NCBI GenBank assembly: GCA_963663615.1
Contig: OY760517.1
Span: forward strand, 1,984,001-2,048,000
DNA: 64,000 nt
Direction: 5' to 3'
Source: G963663615 sp963663615
GTDB taxonomy: Bacteria > Bacteroidota > Ignavibacteria > Ignavibacteriales > Melioribacteraceae
The notes beneath the pieces are model-generated. The model worked only from the letters and a program-made list of their open reading frames with translations, did not search any database and was not told where the DNA came from. Positions 54,593 through 63,828 of this stretch are shown piece after piece; within the stretch, counting starts at the first letter, position 1; every line of letters begins with the position of its first letter. A program made the translations under genes and the position numbers.

Positions 54593-56179
54593 ATGGAAAT
54601 TTTATCAAATCCTTATGTTGCCCTATTTGCAATTATTGCAATTGGTCTTGCTTTCGGGAATTTGAGAGTTAAGGGGCTATCGTTTGATAGTTCGGCTGTT
54701 ATTTTTGCAGCCTTTTTGTTTGGATATTTTGGAGTATCGATACCACCAATTATTCAAAAAATTGGGCTTATCTTTTTTATTTATTCTGTTGGTATTCAAG
54801 CTGGTCCAGGTTTTTTTGAGTCTTTTAGAAAACAAGGTATTTTACTGATACTTATAACGGTAATAGTTATAGTTAGTGGTGCCCTTACAACTCTAATTTC
54901 AGGATACTTATTCAAAATACCAATGGAAATATCTGTTGGTTTATTTACCGGTGCTTTAACCAGTACACCCGGACTTGCAGCCGCTATCGAAAGTACGCAA
55001 TCCCCACTTGCTTCAATAGGTTATGGTATCGCTTATCCTTTTGGTGTGCTTGGTGTTATTCTTTTTGTAAAACTTATTAACCGAATTGTGAAGGTTGATA
55101 TACCTAGTGCCGAGCAGGATTACCTGGATGCGTTGGAATCCGATTTCCCAAAATTACTTAACCAAAACTACACTGTTGAAAATCCGAATATCTTCAATAA
55201 AAGTTTGTCGGAATTACATTTTAGAAGTATGACGAACACAAACATTTCAAGAATTCTTCAACAAGGAAAAGCATCTACTCCAACTCCCGGAACAATTCTG
55301 GGCGAAGGCGATATTATTAAAGCTGTTGGAACCGAGGAGGATTTGGCTAACGTTGAACTGCTTATCGGTCAAAAAACTGATAAACAAATTCCATTGGGTA
55401 AAAAATTTGTTGTTCGTCCTTTACTTGTTTCAAATAAAGCTATTGTTAATAAATCATTTGCAGATCTTGCCCTGTTCTCTAATTTTAATGCAACTGCCAC
55501 TTCAATACGCCGAAGCGGTATTGATATTTCCCCGCAACCACAGACTAAAATAAAATATGGCGATAAAATTAAAATTGCTTGTGCTGAAGAAGACATTGAA
55601 GGAGTAGCAAAACTCTTTGGTAATGACCAAAAAGCAATGGTTGAACTCGATTTTATGGCTATCAGTATTGGTATTATTTTTGGTATTTTGGTTGGTATGA
55701 TTAGTATTCCATTTGCAGGATATGATTTCAGACTCGGATTAACCGGTGGAGTATTAATTGCATCGCTTGTTTTAAGTAAACTTGGTAGAACAGGTCCTAT
55801 ACTTTGGAATGTTTCGGGTGAATCAAATCAACTACTCCGCCAAATTGGATTGTTGTTCTTCCTGGCTTCAGTTGGTACCAATGCCGGAGCCAATATTGTT
55901 GAAACAGTCGCCGAACACGGGTATAGCCTCCTTTTCGTTGGAGCAGCCATTACATTAATCCCAATGGTTATAACCATAATTGTTGGACATTATTTACTCA
56001 AAATAAACTTCCTAACGTTGCTTGGTGCGTTAACTGGTAGTATGACTTCAACTCCTGCACTAAGCTCTCTTGATTCAACAACTAATTCAAACGCTCCTAA
56101 AGTAGCCTATGCAACTGTATATCCTTTTGCATTGGTTATACTAATCGTAATTACCCAATTGCTCGTAAGTTTTCTTTAA
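54593..56179 (+). CDS. AspT/YidE/YbjL-family putative transporter with RCK_C domains
   Basis: Protein of 528 residues in the AAE exchanger architecture. Two membrane halves of about five helices (residues about 5-180 and 345-528) flank two cytoplasmic RCK_C/TrkA_C-type domains. Each half shows the duplication motif: GLFTGALTSTPGLAAAIEST in the first and LLGALTGSMTSTPALSSLDS in the second. Members exchange aspartate and alanine or are of unknown substrate; here unknown. Own promoter box and terminator suggest a single-gene unit. Confidence 0.88.
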   Translation: MEILSNPYVALFAIIAIGLAFGNLRVKGLSFDSSAVIFAAFLFGYFGVSIPPIIQKIGLIFFIYSVGIQAGPGFFESFRKQGILLILITVIVIVSGALTTLISGYLFKIPMEISVGLFTGALTSTPGLAAAIESTQSPLASIGYGIAYPFGVLGVILFVKLINRIVKVDIPSAEQDYLDALESDFPKLLNQNYTVENPNIFNKSLSELHFRSMTNTNISRILQQGKASTPTPGTILGEGDIIKAVGTEEDLANVELLIGQKTDKQIPLGKKFVVRPLLVSNKAIVNKSFADLALFSNFNATATSIRRSGIDISPQPQTKIKYGDKIKIACAEEDIEGVAKLFGNDQKAMVELDFMAISIGIIFGILVGMISIPFAGYDFRLGLTGGVLIASLVLSKLGRTGPILWNVSGESNQLLRQIGLLFFLASVGTNAGANIVETVAEHGYSLLFVGAAITLIPMVITIIVGHYLLKINFLTLLGALTGSMTSTPALSSLDSTTNSNAPKVAYATVYPFALVILIVITQLLVSFL

Positions 56180-56185
56180 AATAAA

Positions 56186-56216
56186 AAATCCCGATTAACA
56201 TATATAATCGGGATTT
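56186..56216. terminator. Bidirectional terminator between the transporter and AraC-type genes
   Basis: AAATCCCGATTA (56186-56197) pairs perfectly with TAATCGGGATTT (56205-56216) over a seven-base loop. Convergent genes on either side. Confidence 0.9.
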
Positions 56217-56243
56217 AATTTCTTTACTATTATAAGTTTGTAA

Positions 56244-57254
56244 TTACAAGGGTTTTACAGGAACACATATATTTACAACATGCTTTCCCTCAGGATGTTT
56301 TTCCGGGTCCTCAACCATTTCCTCAAATACTAATCCCTCACCTGGCTGATAACCACTTTCCGCCATCCATCTGCCACACATAAAATCCCAGGCTTCCTTA
56401 TACTGATCAACATCAAGCTCAAAATGTCCAACGGCATATCTGTTTGGTTCAACTGTCATTTTACCAATCTCACCATCCACCTGCATATCTTCCGGTATTG
56501 TTACACAAATGCTCATTCTCAATTTATCATCATCTGTTATTTCAGGATTATCATGATAGATGTTAATAAATTTGAATTCCTTCTGTGCAAATACCCCTCT
56601 TGGTGCGGCCCATTTTGTTAACTTGCCGTACAACCTGCCAAATAAATCCTGATCGCCCGCATAGGGACCAATATGACGTACGTATGCCAGAGTCATTAGT
56701 GGTAACTCTTTTACTTCTACATTAATTTCAGATGTGTTTAACATTGTGCTTCTCCATTTAATTGTTGAATCTACATCATCAAAATAGGAGAATATTTTGT
56801 TGAACTCTTTACTGTTATTGCCACACATTTGTTGATAATTGCTTTTATCTTTGCAATTATTGCTATCAACATTTTGCATGTTTTTACGCCATTCACTTGC
56901 ACTTACATTAAAGAATTTTTTAAATGATCTTGCAAATGTATCTGAACCTGAAAATCCCGTATCAAATGCAATATCAGTTACACTTCTTCCCGGATATGTA
57001 ACCAATAAAGTTGCTGCCTTTTCAAGGCGTAAACGTTGTATATACTGGTTTAATGTTTCACCTATCATTGCACTAAATATTCTGTGAAAGTGAAATCTTG
57101 AAAAATTGGCTGCTTCAGCAACATCATTTAAAGTAATACTATTACTTAAATTACTGTCAATATAATCCAGTGCCCTGTTTATTCTGTTAACATATTCAAT
57201 CTCGTTTTGGTTAACACCAGCCGGCTGAAGTCTGCCCCTTAATAACTGCCTCAT
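56244..57254 (-). CDS. AraC-family regulator with GyrI-like effector-binding domain
   Basis: Protein of 336 residues. Residues about 20-122 are a double HTH (LNDVAEAANFSRFHFHRIF and VTDIAFDTGFSGSDTFARSF), here N-terminal as in Rob/SoxS-like regulators. After a linker, about residues 175-336 form the SbmC/GyrI domain (LMTLAYVRHIGPYAG, RYAVGHFELDVDQYKEAWDFM), which binds small hydrophobic molecules. Last gene of the minus-strand run that begins with dinB; eight bases follow the toroid-protein stop. Targets unknown. Confidence 0.9.
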   Translation of the reverse strand: MRQLLRGRLQPAGVNQNEIEYVNRINRALDYIDSNLSNSITLNDVAEAANFSRFHFHRIFSAMIGETLNQYIQRLRLEKAATLLVTYPGRSVTDIAFDTGFSGSDTFARSFKKFFNVSASEWRKNMQNVDSNNCKDKSNYQQMCGNNSKEFNKIFSYFDDVDSTIKWRSTMLNTSEINVEVKELPLMTLAYVRHIGPYAGDQDLFGRLYGKLTKWAAPRGVFAQKEFKFINIYHDNPEITDDDKLRMSICVTIPEDMQVDGEIGKMTVEPNRYAVGHFELDVDQYKEAWDFMCGRWMAESGYQPGEGLVFEEMVEDPEKHPEGKHVVNICVPVKPL

Positions 57255-57262
57255 ATAACCCC

Positions 57263-58216
57263 TTAACTAATAGTTGACATTATTTTCTCTACCTGAAAAG
57301 TTATAAATTCAGATGGTTGTTTTTTTTGCCCAAAATCCCATTCCTTCCATGCTCTATAAACTGATTCAGAAATATATCTTCCACTATAAGACTTGTTTTT
57401 AATTATTTCTCCAATTTCAAGAAATTCCGGGAAAGTAAGCACTTGTGGAAATTGATGTAAAATATTTATAAGATGCAGAATATCATAGAATATAAAAGGA
57501 GCCTTCAACTTACTAAAACCAGTACCCATACCAAATATGTAAGGCTTTACCTCTTTCCTGCGTCTCCATAAATCAAACACTGTATTTAATGCAATTCCTG
57601 CTTCTTTACTTTCAACAAGTTCCGGTACTGCCGCCATTAATTTCAACATTAGCATATTGGCGTATGGACATGGATCACCCTTTCGTCCCGGTCCCCTGAA
57701 GTTTTTATATTTCGGTTCAGCGGCACAAGGGAATCCGTTATCTCGCACCAGTGAAAGCAAATAATCCACTCCCGTTTGTACAACCTTCTCTTTTTGTAAA
57801 CCCAATTTGCACAAGCAATACAAAACAACAGGGGCATCACACATAAACCATGACCATTCGTCTTTACCGCTTCCTCCAAATCGCACAGGTATATTAACAA
57901 TTACCCTCAGCGGACCATCCTCCGAAGAATTCTCCATTATTCGGTCTATTACATTTCCAAGTTGATCTTGTTTTATTCCAAGTTCTACAAGAAAAGAAAG
58001 TTTATGAATTAGTAGCGTAGCATCATTATGCCTCTTGAGAGGTTTACCCGGCCAGTCCTCCAATTCTTTTTTCAATGCTTTAACACCCGAATGCATAAGC
58101 ATTTTATTGTAAGAATTGTTCAGAACTGCCTCATCCTCATCAGCTAAATATTTTAGAACCGAATAATGTAAATACTCCGGTCCATTCAACAACCATTCTT
58201 TGGTTTGTGTGTTCAT
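57263..58216 (-). CDS. Alpha/alpha-toroid (prenyltransferase/squalene-cyclase-like) protein of unknown function
   Basis: Soluble helical protein of 317 residues without signal or membrane segment. Repeated helix pairs (APVVLYCLCKLGL, VQTGVDYLLSLVRDNGFPCA, YANMLMLKLMAAVPEL) resemble the terpenoid-cyclase/prenyltransferase toroid. The catalytic DxDD motif of squalene cyclases is absent. Short conserved parts are WLLNGPEYLHYSVLKYL and YIFGMGTGFSKLKAPFIFYD. Tightly placed between the tautomerase and AraC genes (4 and 8 bases), so expression is probably shared. Confidence 0.6.
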   Translation of the reverse strand: MNTQTKEWLLNGPEYLHYSVLKYLADEDEAVLNNSYNKMLMHSGVKALKKELEDWPGKPLKRHNDATLLIHKLSFLVELGIKQDQLGNVIDRIMENSSEDGPLRVIVNIPVRFGGSGKDEWSWFMCDAPVVLYCLCKLGLQKEKVVQTGVDYLLSLVRDNGFPCAAEPKYKNFRGPGRKGDPCPYANMLMLKLMAAVPELVESKEAGIALNTVFDLWRRRKEVKPYIFGMGTGFSKLKAPFIFYDILHLINILHQFPQVLTFPEFLEIGEIIKNKSYSGRYISESVYRAWKEWDFGQKKQPSEFITFQVEKIMSTIS

Positions 58217-58220
58217 TGCC

Positions 58221-58574
58221 CTAAACTATTTCCTTTGTATAAATTTCTTTTATCAGATCAGAAACATGTACAGTAATTTGTGTTTCTTTATTACCACTTT
58301 TGTAATTCTCCTTAATTACACCTGCTACTGCTACTGCAATAGCCTTTTTCTCTGCATTGCTTTTACCATCTAGCACCTCAACAGTTGTATTTATACAAAA
58401 CTGACTATCATCACCTCCAACATACCAGTGGTTGTGAGTATATATTCTGCTCTTGCAATTTGCGACAGGTATATTGCCCGATTCTGAAACGGCATAGTTA
58501 ACTTTTTTCAGAAGATCACTTTTATCGGTATTAAACTCCAATCCATTTGGCACTTCAATTACAATTTGTGGCAT
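58221..58574 (-). CDS. Tautomerase-superfamily protein (5-carboxymethyl-2-hydroxymuconate isomerase-like)
   Basis: Small enzyme of 117 residues. With the start at ATG 58574 the protein begins MPQIVIEVPNG, so after Met removal Pro becomes the N-terminal residue, the catalytic base of tautomerases; GGAG lies five bases before this ATG. An upstream in-frame start would hide the proline. The length and the SRIYTHNHWYVGG segment fit the CHMI-like group rather than the 60-residue 4-oxalocrotonate type. Substrate not known; no aromatic-degradation genes are nearby. Confidence 0.75.
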   Translation of the reverse strand: MPQIVIEVPNGLEFNTDKSDLLKKVNYAVSESGNIPVANCKSRIYTHNHWYVGGDDSQFCINTTVEVLDGKSNAEKKAIAVAVAGVIKENYKSGNKETQITVHVSDLIKEIYTKEIV

Positions 58575-58606
58575 AAATACTCCATTTAGTTTTGTTCTTA
58601 ACTTAT

Positions 58607-60265
58607 TCAATTTTCATTTATTGAGAAAACATTATTATTAAATTTTGGTTTTTCCTTCTCTTTATATAGCTTGCCCATTGTGTCCCTTAAAACTCCAAGC
58701 GATCTCTGACTTAACAAGTCAATTTTTATTAACCCCAAATCCTCAACAGGATACATATCAGGTTGGGTAACGATAAGTCCAAGTCCTTTGTTTTTGGCAT
58801 ACTCCAAAGCCACATAATTTGTTATGGGTTTCTCGGTTATTACAAGTCCACCCGGATGAATACTTAAATGTCTCGGGAAAGAGGAAAGTTTTGAAGCTAT
58901 ACGTATAATTGATCTCCACGGCTCGGTATCAAACTTCAGCGATTTTGCTTCCGGAAACTTTTCGGCAAGTGCGGGAAGGTTCTCCGCACTCGTCCACGGA
59001 ATGAATTTGCTAAATTTAGTTATTTCAGGATCAGGAATTCCATATACCTTTGCTGTTTCCCTGAAAGCAGAACGTGCCCTGAAAGTTACAGTTGTTGAAA
59101 TCATAGCTACCTTGTCATAACCATACTTGTTAAATATATACCGAACAATCTCATCACGTTCTTTCCATGAAAAATCAAGATCAACATCAGGAGGTGAAGT
59201 TCTTCCTCTGTTCAGGAATCGTTCAAAATACAGGTTATGTTCAAGGGGGTCAACCTGGGTAAAATCGAGACAATAGGAAACCAGACTATTAGCCGCCGAT
59301 CCCCTGCCGATTGTCATCATACTACGCGAACGGGCTTCACGAATAATATCCCACACCACAAGAAAATAATCACAAAACCCCAACTCATCAATAACCTGCA
59401 ACTCATACTGCAAGCGTTTAACCGCTGCTTCTGTTATAGGATGGCATTTTTCCTCAAGTCCCCTGAAACTAATCTTCCACAGGTAGGAAAACGGAGTTTC
59501 ATTAGCAGGCAATGGAAATGATGGAAATTTGTATTTGCCAATTTCAAGATCAACATTACAATTGCGGGCAATTTTTTCCATATTCCATAATGCCTCTGGT
59601 AACGATTTCCACATCTCCTTAAGCTCATCCGAACTTTTAAGATAATACTCTTCATCAACCAGCTCATTACTATCAAGATTTGCAAGAGTAGAATTTAAAC
59701 TTATAGCTCTAACAACCTTATAAAGCTCATAATCTTCCGGCTCACTAAAATATGCCGGATGAACTGCAACTATAGGCAGATTACTGGTACGTGCATATTC
59801 ATATAATTTGCGTGTTTCTGCCTTGTGACTTTTGGTAATTATTAAACCAACGTAAAGTACGTCCGCAAGTGATTCATCCGGCTTTATCATATCCAAAATT
59901 GCCATTGAAGATACAATTACATATAAATTGGATAAATCAGTTTTAAATAACTCCTTTATGCTAAAATTATCATCCAGTTTCCGCGAAGTAATAATTTTAC
60001 ATAACTGTGAATACCCCTCATTATTCCTTGCCAGTAATACCAAATTAAAGTCTTTATTTTCCGGCTCATCAATATATGCACCAAGTACAGGCTTTAACCC
60101 TGCGGCTAATGCCTTTTGTGCAAATTGTATAAGTCCGTACATACCATTTGTATCGGTAAGAACAACATAACTGCTGTTAAATTGTTTGGCTTTTTCAACC
60201 AGCATATCTATTCGTATTGTACCTTCAAGGAACGAATAGTTTGAATGTGCATGTAACGTAATCAT
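58607..60265 (-). CDS. DnaE-type DNA polymerase III alpha homologue, truncated after the palm (dnaE2/ImuC-like)
   Basis: Product of 552 residues, about half the usual 1000 or more. PHP domain at the N terminus (LHAHSNYSFLEGTIRIDML). The palm follows, with GRGSAANSLVSYCL, the catalytic Asp pair in PPDVDLDFSW (Asp360, Asp362 or 364) and the third acid in GLIKIDLLSQRSLGVL (Asp516). Then the frame ends after FNNNVFSINEN, with no fingers, beta-binding or HhH parts, and none is found downstream. Such a protein should not polymerise DNA alone. Located 38 bases after dinB, as in mutasome-like cassettes. Truncation by deletion, or a short natural form, are both possible. Confidence 0.85.
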   Translation of the reverse strand: MITLHAHSNYSFLEGTIRIDMLVEKAKQFNSSYVVLTDTNGMYGLIQFAQKALAAGLKPVLGAYIDEPENKDFNLVLLARNNEGYSQLCKIITSRKLDDNFSIKELFKTDLSNLYVIVSSMAILDMIKPDESLADVLYVGLIITKSHKAETRKLYEYARTSNLPIVAVHPAYFSEPEDYELYKVVRAISLNSTLANLDSNELVDEEYYLKSSDELKEMWKSLPEALWNMEKIARNCNVDLEIGKYKFPSFPLPANETPFSYLWKISFRGLEEKCHPITEAAVKRLQYELQVIDELGFCDYFLVVWDIIREARSRSMMTIGRGSAANSLVSYCLDFTQVDPLEHNLYFERFLNRGRTSPPDVDLDFSWKERDEIVRYIFNKYGYDKVAMISTTVTFRARSAFRETAKVYGIPDPEITKFSKFIPWTSAENLPALAEKFPEAKSLKFDTEPWRSIIRIASKLSSFPRHLSIHPGGLVITEKPITNYVALEYAKNKGLGLIVTQPDMYPVEDLGLIKIDLLSQRSLGVLRDTMGKLYKEKEKPKFNNNVFSINEN

Positions 60266-60303
60266 TATTGTAACTCACTATATAACACCAACTCATAAAT
60301 AAA

Positions 60304-61455
60304 TTATTTAAGTCCCATCTTTATAGCCTCATAGCCAAACTTGTCCCGAATACTGTTAACAGCCCTTAACATTTTTTTGCGGGTAACAGCATTCTCCTCA
60401 AAAAGTAATTCCTGTTCATTATACTCGCTAAACTTGGTAAGATGAATTCCGATAAGCCTTATAGCAACACGGCGTGTATGTGCCTGCCTGAACAAATTGC
60501 GTGCGGTACGGTAAATTACCTTGTCATCATCAGTTGGTTGAACTGTTTTTGCACGTGTAAGTGTTTTGAAATCGGAATACCGCAGCTTAATACTAATTGT
60601 AGATGCCTGCCAGTTTTTATCCCTAAGCAACTGACAAACCTGCCCCGTTAACCTGAACAACGTTTTCTCAATCTCGGCAATATCCACCTGGTCGCTGTTA
60701 TATGTACGCTCCTTCGAAATACTTTTTCGGGCAGCTTCAACCGAAAGATATTCGGTACCTTCGCCGTTAGCCTTTTTCCAGAGATCGAGCCCCACCTTAC
60801 CAAAAGCTGCTGCAAGGTAATCCTCCGGTAATTTGGCAAGATCCCCAACCTTGTAAATACCCTTGTCGTTTAGCAGTTTAAGTGTTGCATTGCCTACACC
60901 CGGTATTGCCTGAATTGGCATAGGGGCAAGAAAATACTTTTCCATGCCTGGTTCAACATAGGTTATACCTTTGGGCTTGTTAAAATCGGAACATATTTTT
61001 GCAATTGTTTTGTTGCTGCCTATACCTATTGAAGCAGGTAAACCCAGCTTGTCCCATATTTCCTTTTGCAGTTTGGCAGCAAACTCAACATAGTTACCGT
61101 ACATACGTTTGCATCCGGTAAAATCCATATAAAACTCATCCACGGAAGCCTGTACAATCATGGGAGCGTAATTTTCAAGAATACTCTTTACCGCCTTCGA
61201 AAACTTTGAATACTCACCATGTGTACCCTTTACATATAATCCGTGCGGACAAAGTTTGTATGCCTGCTTAATTGGCATTGCCGAATGCAGTCCGTACTCC
61301 CGTGCTTCATAGGAACAAGCTGTAACAACTCCCCTTCCCAACTTAGGATCGGCTCCCACTATAACAGGCTTGCCTTCCAGTGAAGGATCGAGTATCCTCT
61401 CAACGGATACAAAAAAAGCATCCAAATCCAGATGAAATATTGTTCTGTGCTGCAT
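60304..61455 (-). CDS. dinB: DNA polymerase IV (Y-family, DinB)
   Basis: Translesion polymerase of 383 residues. Catalytic acids in IFHLDLDAFFVSVER (Asp10) and QASVDEFYMDF (Asp106, Glu107); steric and thumb segments VTACSYEAREYGLHSAMP and IGIGSNKTIAKICSDFNKPKG; HhH region AIPGVGNATLKLLNDKGI. A likely beta-clamp-binding peptide, QELLF, lies at residues 348-352. ImuB-like loss of catalytic residues is not seen, so it should be active. First gene of the minus-strand run; a repeat-like hairpin lies just upstream. Confidence 0.95.
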   Translation of the reverse strand: MQHRTIFHLDLDAFFVSVERILDPSLEGKPVIVGADPKLGRGVVTACSYEAREYGLHSAMPIKQAYKLCPHGLYVKGTHGEYSKFSKAVKSILENYAPMIVQASVDEFYMDFTGCKRMYGNYVEFAAKLQKEIWDKLGLPASIGIGSNKTIAKICSDFNKPKGITYVEPGMEKYFLAPMPIQAIPGVGNATLKLLNDKGIYKVGDLAKLPEDYLAAAFGKVGLDLWKKANGEGTEYLSVEAARKSISKERTYNSDQVDIAEIEKTLFRLTGQVCQLLRDKNWQASTISIKLRYSDFKTLTRAKTVQPTDDDKVIYRTARNLFRQAHTRRVAIRLIGIHLTKFSEYNEQELLFEENAVTRKKMLRAVNSIRDKFGYEAIKMGLK

Positions 61456-61470
61456 GTTTGGTTGTTTGTG

Positions 61471-61510
61471 ACCTCATCCTAAATCCTTCTCCTAAAAAGA
61501 GAAGGACTTT
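61471..61510. repeat. Hairpin element of the CCTCATCCTAAATCCTTCTCC type
   Basis: TCCTTCTC (61484-61491) and GAGAAGGA (61499-61506) form a perfect stem over a seven-base loop, preceded by ACCTCATCCTAAA and followed by CTTTTCG. This sequence style is a dispersed intergenic repeat in many genomes. It separates the dinB run from the antitoxin-HerA block, and on the minus strand it could also terminate transcription of the antitoxin gene only poorly. Confidence 0.6.
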
Positions 61511-61549
61511 TCGTTAGTCCGGGATTGAGAAGTTGTGGAAGTATTTTAT

Positions 61550-61789
61550 TTATGATAATCTATTTTTTCGTATCTGTCTTATATATTCATTAACATCAGC
61601 TATATCATCTCTGTCTGCCCATAAGCCAAATAATTCATTAGGCTCTTTCTGACTATTTTCTTGCTCAGAAAAAGGCACTAATTTGGCAGCAGGTTTCCCC
61701 CTATATGTAATAATAACTTCCTCGCCTCGCTTAACCGAATCAAGAAGTTCTTTTGTATTGTATTTTAATTTAGTAACTGTTGAATACAT
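61550..61789 (-). CDS. Phd/YefM-family antitoxin, no toxin seen
   Basis: Protein of 79 residues: YNTKELLDSVKRGEEVIITYRGKPAAKLVPF is the Phd/YefM DNA-binding fold, and the acidic-basic tail (FGLWADRDDIADVNEYIRQIRK) is the toxin-neutralising type usually paired with a PIN-domain VapC. The 94-base stretch downstream to dinB holds only the repeat hairpin; the upstream gene is KTSC. No toxin frame was found, so it is an orphan antitoxin or a regulator. Confidence 0.85.
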   Translation of the reverse strand: MYSTVTKLKYNTKELLDSVKRGEEVIITYRGKPAAKLVPFSEQENSQKEPNELFGLWADRDDIADVNEYIRQIRKNRLS

Positions 61790-61817
61790 TTGATACTAAC
61801 CTTAGAGCATGTACTCT

Positions 61818-62036
61818 TCACTCAATCCTTTCATATGGGTAAACATTTTTGTAATTACGATGTAAATATGACCCCACAGAAGGTGCATTTAATAAGCCTT
61901 CATACTCGAATTGTGGAACTCCTTTATAAATATAAAGGGACCCATTTAAGAATCTTACATAAACTTCTTGGTTTTCTTCAACATAACCTACCTGGGCTAC
62001 ATTAGATGAACTTACTGATTGCATTTCAGGTAACAT
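61818..62036 (-). CDS. KTSC-domain protein
   Basis: Protein of 72 residues. The core SSSNVAQVGYVEENQEVYVRF (in two parts) and FEYEGLLNAPSVGSYLHRNYKNVYPYERI match the KTSC domain, named after its occurrence at the C terminus of some lysyl-tRNA synthetases and common as stand-alone small proteins on mobile DNA. Start set at 62036 (MLPEMQSV): a near-perfect AAGGAGG lies seven bases upstream. One base separates it from the herA-like stop, so it is co-transcribed with that gene. Function unknown. Confidence 0.85.
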   Translation of the reverse strand: MLPEMQSVSSSNVAQVGYVEENQEVYVRFLNGSLYIYKGVPQFEYEGLLNAPSVGSYLHRNYKNVYPYERIE

Positions 62037-62037
62037 T

Positions 62038-63828
62038 TTAGACCTCCTTGAACTTTTGGTTTCTCCATAAAGCAAGTAATTTTTTGTAATTATCTTCATT
62101 AATAGAATTTTTATCAAGCATCCACTTTTCAGAAACAATCGGGTCAGAACTTTTAGGTGCATTTGATAGTTTGTAAAATTGAACTCTGGATGGTATTTTT
62201 ACACCCTCACCTGATATTATCCCTTCACCAGTTCTTAAACTTGGTAACAAGTCTATCATTGTTTGTAACTCATCTTGAATTGTAGCTCGTATATGTCCTC
62301 TATCTTTTGAATTATTCATTCTTAAAGCAATAATGGTTCCACATTGGCTTAACACAGTTTCATCCAATTCTGATGGACGTTGAGTAACCAAAGCAAGCCC
62401 TACACCGTATTTTCGACCTTCTTTTGCTATTGCCTGCACTGCTCTTGATGATATTGAATTCTCCCCAGATTTAAGATAATTATGAGCTTCTTCTAATACA
62501 ATGAATAATGGTTGTTCCTTTCCTCCTATTTGCAAATTTTGTCCCCAAAAAAGTGCATCATAAATAACTTTTAATAAGGTTCCAGAAATTGAAGTCATTA
62601 TTTCACTTGGAATACCTGATAAATCTAATATTGTTATTGGTTTGTTATTCCCTAACCATTCAAATAGTAAACAATCCAAATCTTTTTTGACCTTACTTTC
62701 TAAGCTTGGTGTATAGTCCCCAGGCTCAAATAGAAACTTATATGTTGAATCTTTTAGTTTTATTCTCATACTATCCAGAAAACTTAAAATCCCTTTTGCT
62801 TGATTATTTAAAAAAGGAGTTCCTCCTCCAGCACTTGCTGGCTCATACTCATTGGAAACTAAATGCTGAGCTGAACCTTTAATTCTCAAACTAGTCACAG
62901 AATCTGGGTTTGCTCTTTCACGAAATGTCTGTCTCTCAAAATCATCAAGGTCAAACCATAATTGCTTTAGACTAAAAGGAATAGGTGAGTCGGCTGTTAC
63001 CAATTCTTTTTCAATTTCTATTTTATTTTTATCAATTGATTTAATTTTAGCTTCTACAATTTTAGTTCTAACATAATCCCTATTTTGGTCACTCAAAGTA
63101 CCAGAAAAGATGCTCATTAGCTCATTAAATGGCAATGCCCAAAATGGTACAAAAAGCTTAGTTTCATCTTTTTCAGCATTAATCTTAAATAAATTGCTTC
63201 TATCTTTTAATACTTCGTTATACTCCCCATGTGGATCAATTACTAATATTCTTGAGCTCTTAAATTTCTTTGTTGCAATTGCATTTAAAATAACACCTAC
63301 GGAATTAGATTTACCACTTCCCGTTGAACCTAATATTGCACAATGCCTACTAACAAGTTTATTTAAATCAATTTTTGCATTTAGACTTTCTGAGATACTG
63401 ATATTACCAATAGTAATTGAATTTTGATTATCATATCCACCATAAATTATATCCAAATCTTTTATTGATACTAGATTTACTTTATCACCAGTTGTAGGAG
63501 CTTGTGAAACACCACGTGCAAATTTTTTCCCAATTTGCTCCCCAACTAATACCATATTTAACCATTGTTTATTATCAAGTAAAGCATAATTTTGTTCTGC
63601 TAATTCCTTAATATTATCAGGTATTGCTGATGCACCAATTTGTGTAACAATTCCATATAAATTGGCATACCCTAAAGGAATTTTTAGAAATGATCCTATT
63701 TGTCCAACTCGATAGACAACACCATCAATAATAGGCATATTAGATTTCATGGTATCCGAAAGTTGAACTGTTATAGTATTTCCATTTACGCTAATTATTT
63801 CGCCGATCTCTGTTTGAATATCAATCAT
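62038..63828 (-). CDS. HerA-type hexameric ATPase (DUF87/FtsK-HerA)
   Basis: Protein of 596 residues. The N-terminal HAS-barrel (about 1-70, IGEIISVNGNTITVQL, VGQIGSFLKIPLGY) precedes the ATPase core: Walker A GSTGSGKS at 167-174, ILVIDPHGEY, and the Walker B-like LFIVLEEAHNYL. Near the end are VTQRPSELDETVLSQCGT and RMNNSKDRGHIRA, the arginine-finger region. HerA with a SIR2, DUF4297 or nuclease partner forms known anti-phage systems (for example Nezha, SIR2-HerA). Its ATG abuts the stop of the upstream gene, which continues outside the window. Confidence 0.9.
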   Translation of the reverse strand: MIDIQTEIGEIISVNGNTITVQLSDTMKSNMPIIDGVVYRVGQIGSFLKIPLGYANLYGIVTQIGASAIPDNIKELAEQNYALLDNKQWLNMVLVGEQIGKKFARGVSQAPTTGDKVNLVSIKDLDIIYGGYDNQNSITIGNISISESLNAKIDLNKLVSRHCAILGSTGSGKSNSVGVILNAIATKKFKSSRILVIDPHGEYNEVLKDRSNLFKINAEKDETKLFVPFWALPFNELMSIFSGTLSDQNRDYVRTKIVEAKIKSIDKNKIEIEKELVTADSPIPFSLKQLWFDLDDFERQTFRERANPDSVTSLRIKGSAQHLVSNEYEPASAGGGTPFLNNQAKGILSFLDSMRIKLKDSTYKFLFEPGDYTPSLESKVKKDLDCLLFEWLGNNKPITILDLSGIPSEIMTSISGTLLKVIYDALFWGQNLQIGGKEQPLFIVLEEAHNYLKSGENSISSRAVQAIAKEGRKYGVGLALVTQRPSELDETVLSQCGTIIALRMNNSKDRGHIRATIQDELQTMIDLLPSLRTGEGIISGEGVKIPSRVQFYKLSNAPKSSDPIVSEKWMLDKNSINEDNYKKLLALWRNQKFKEV

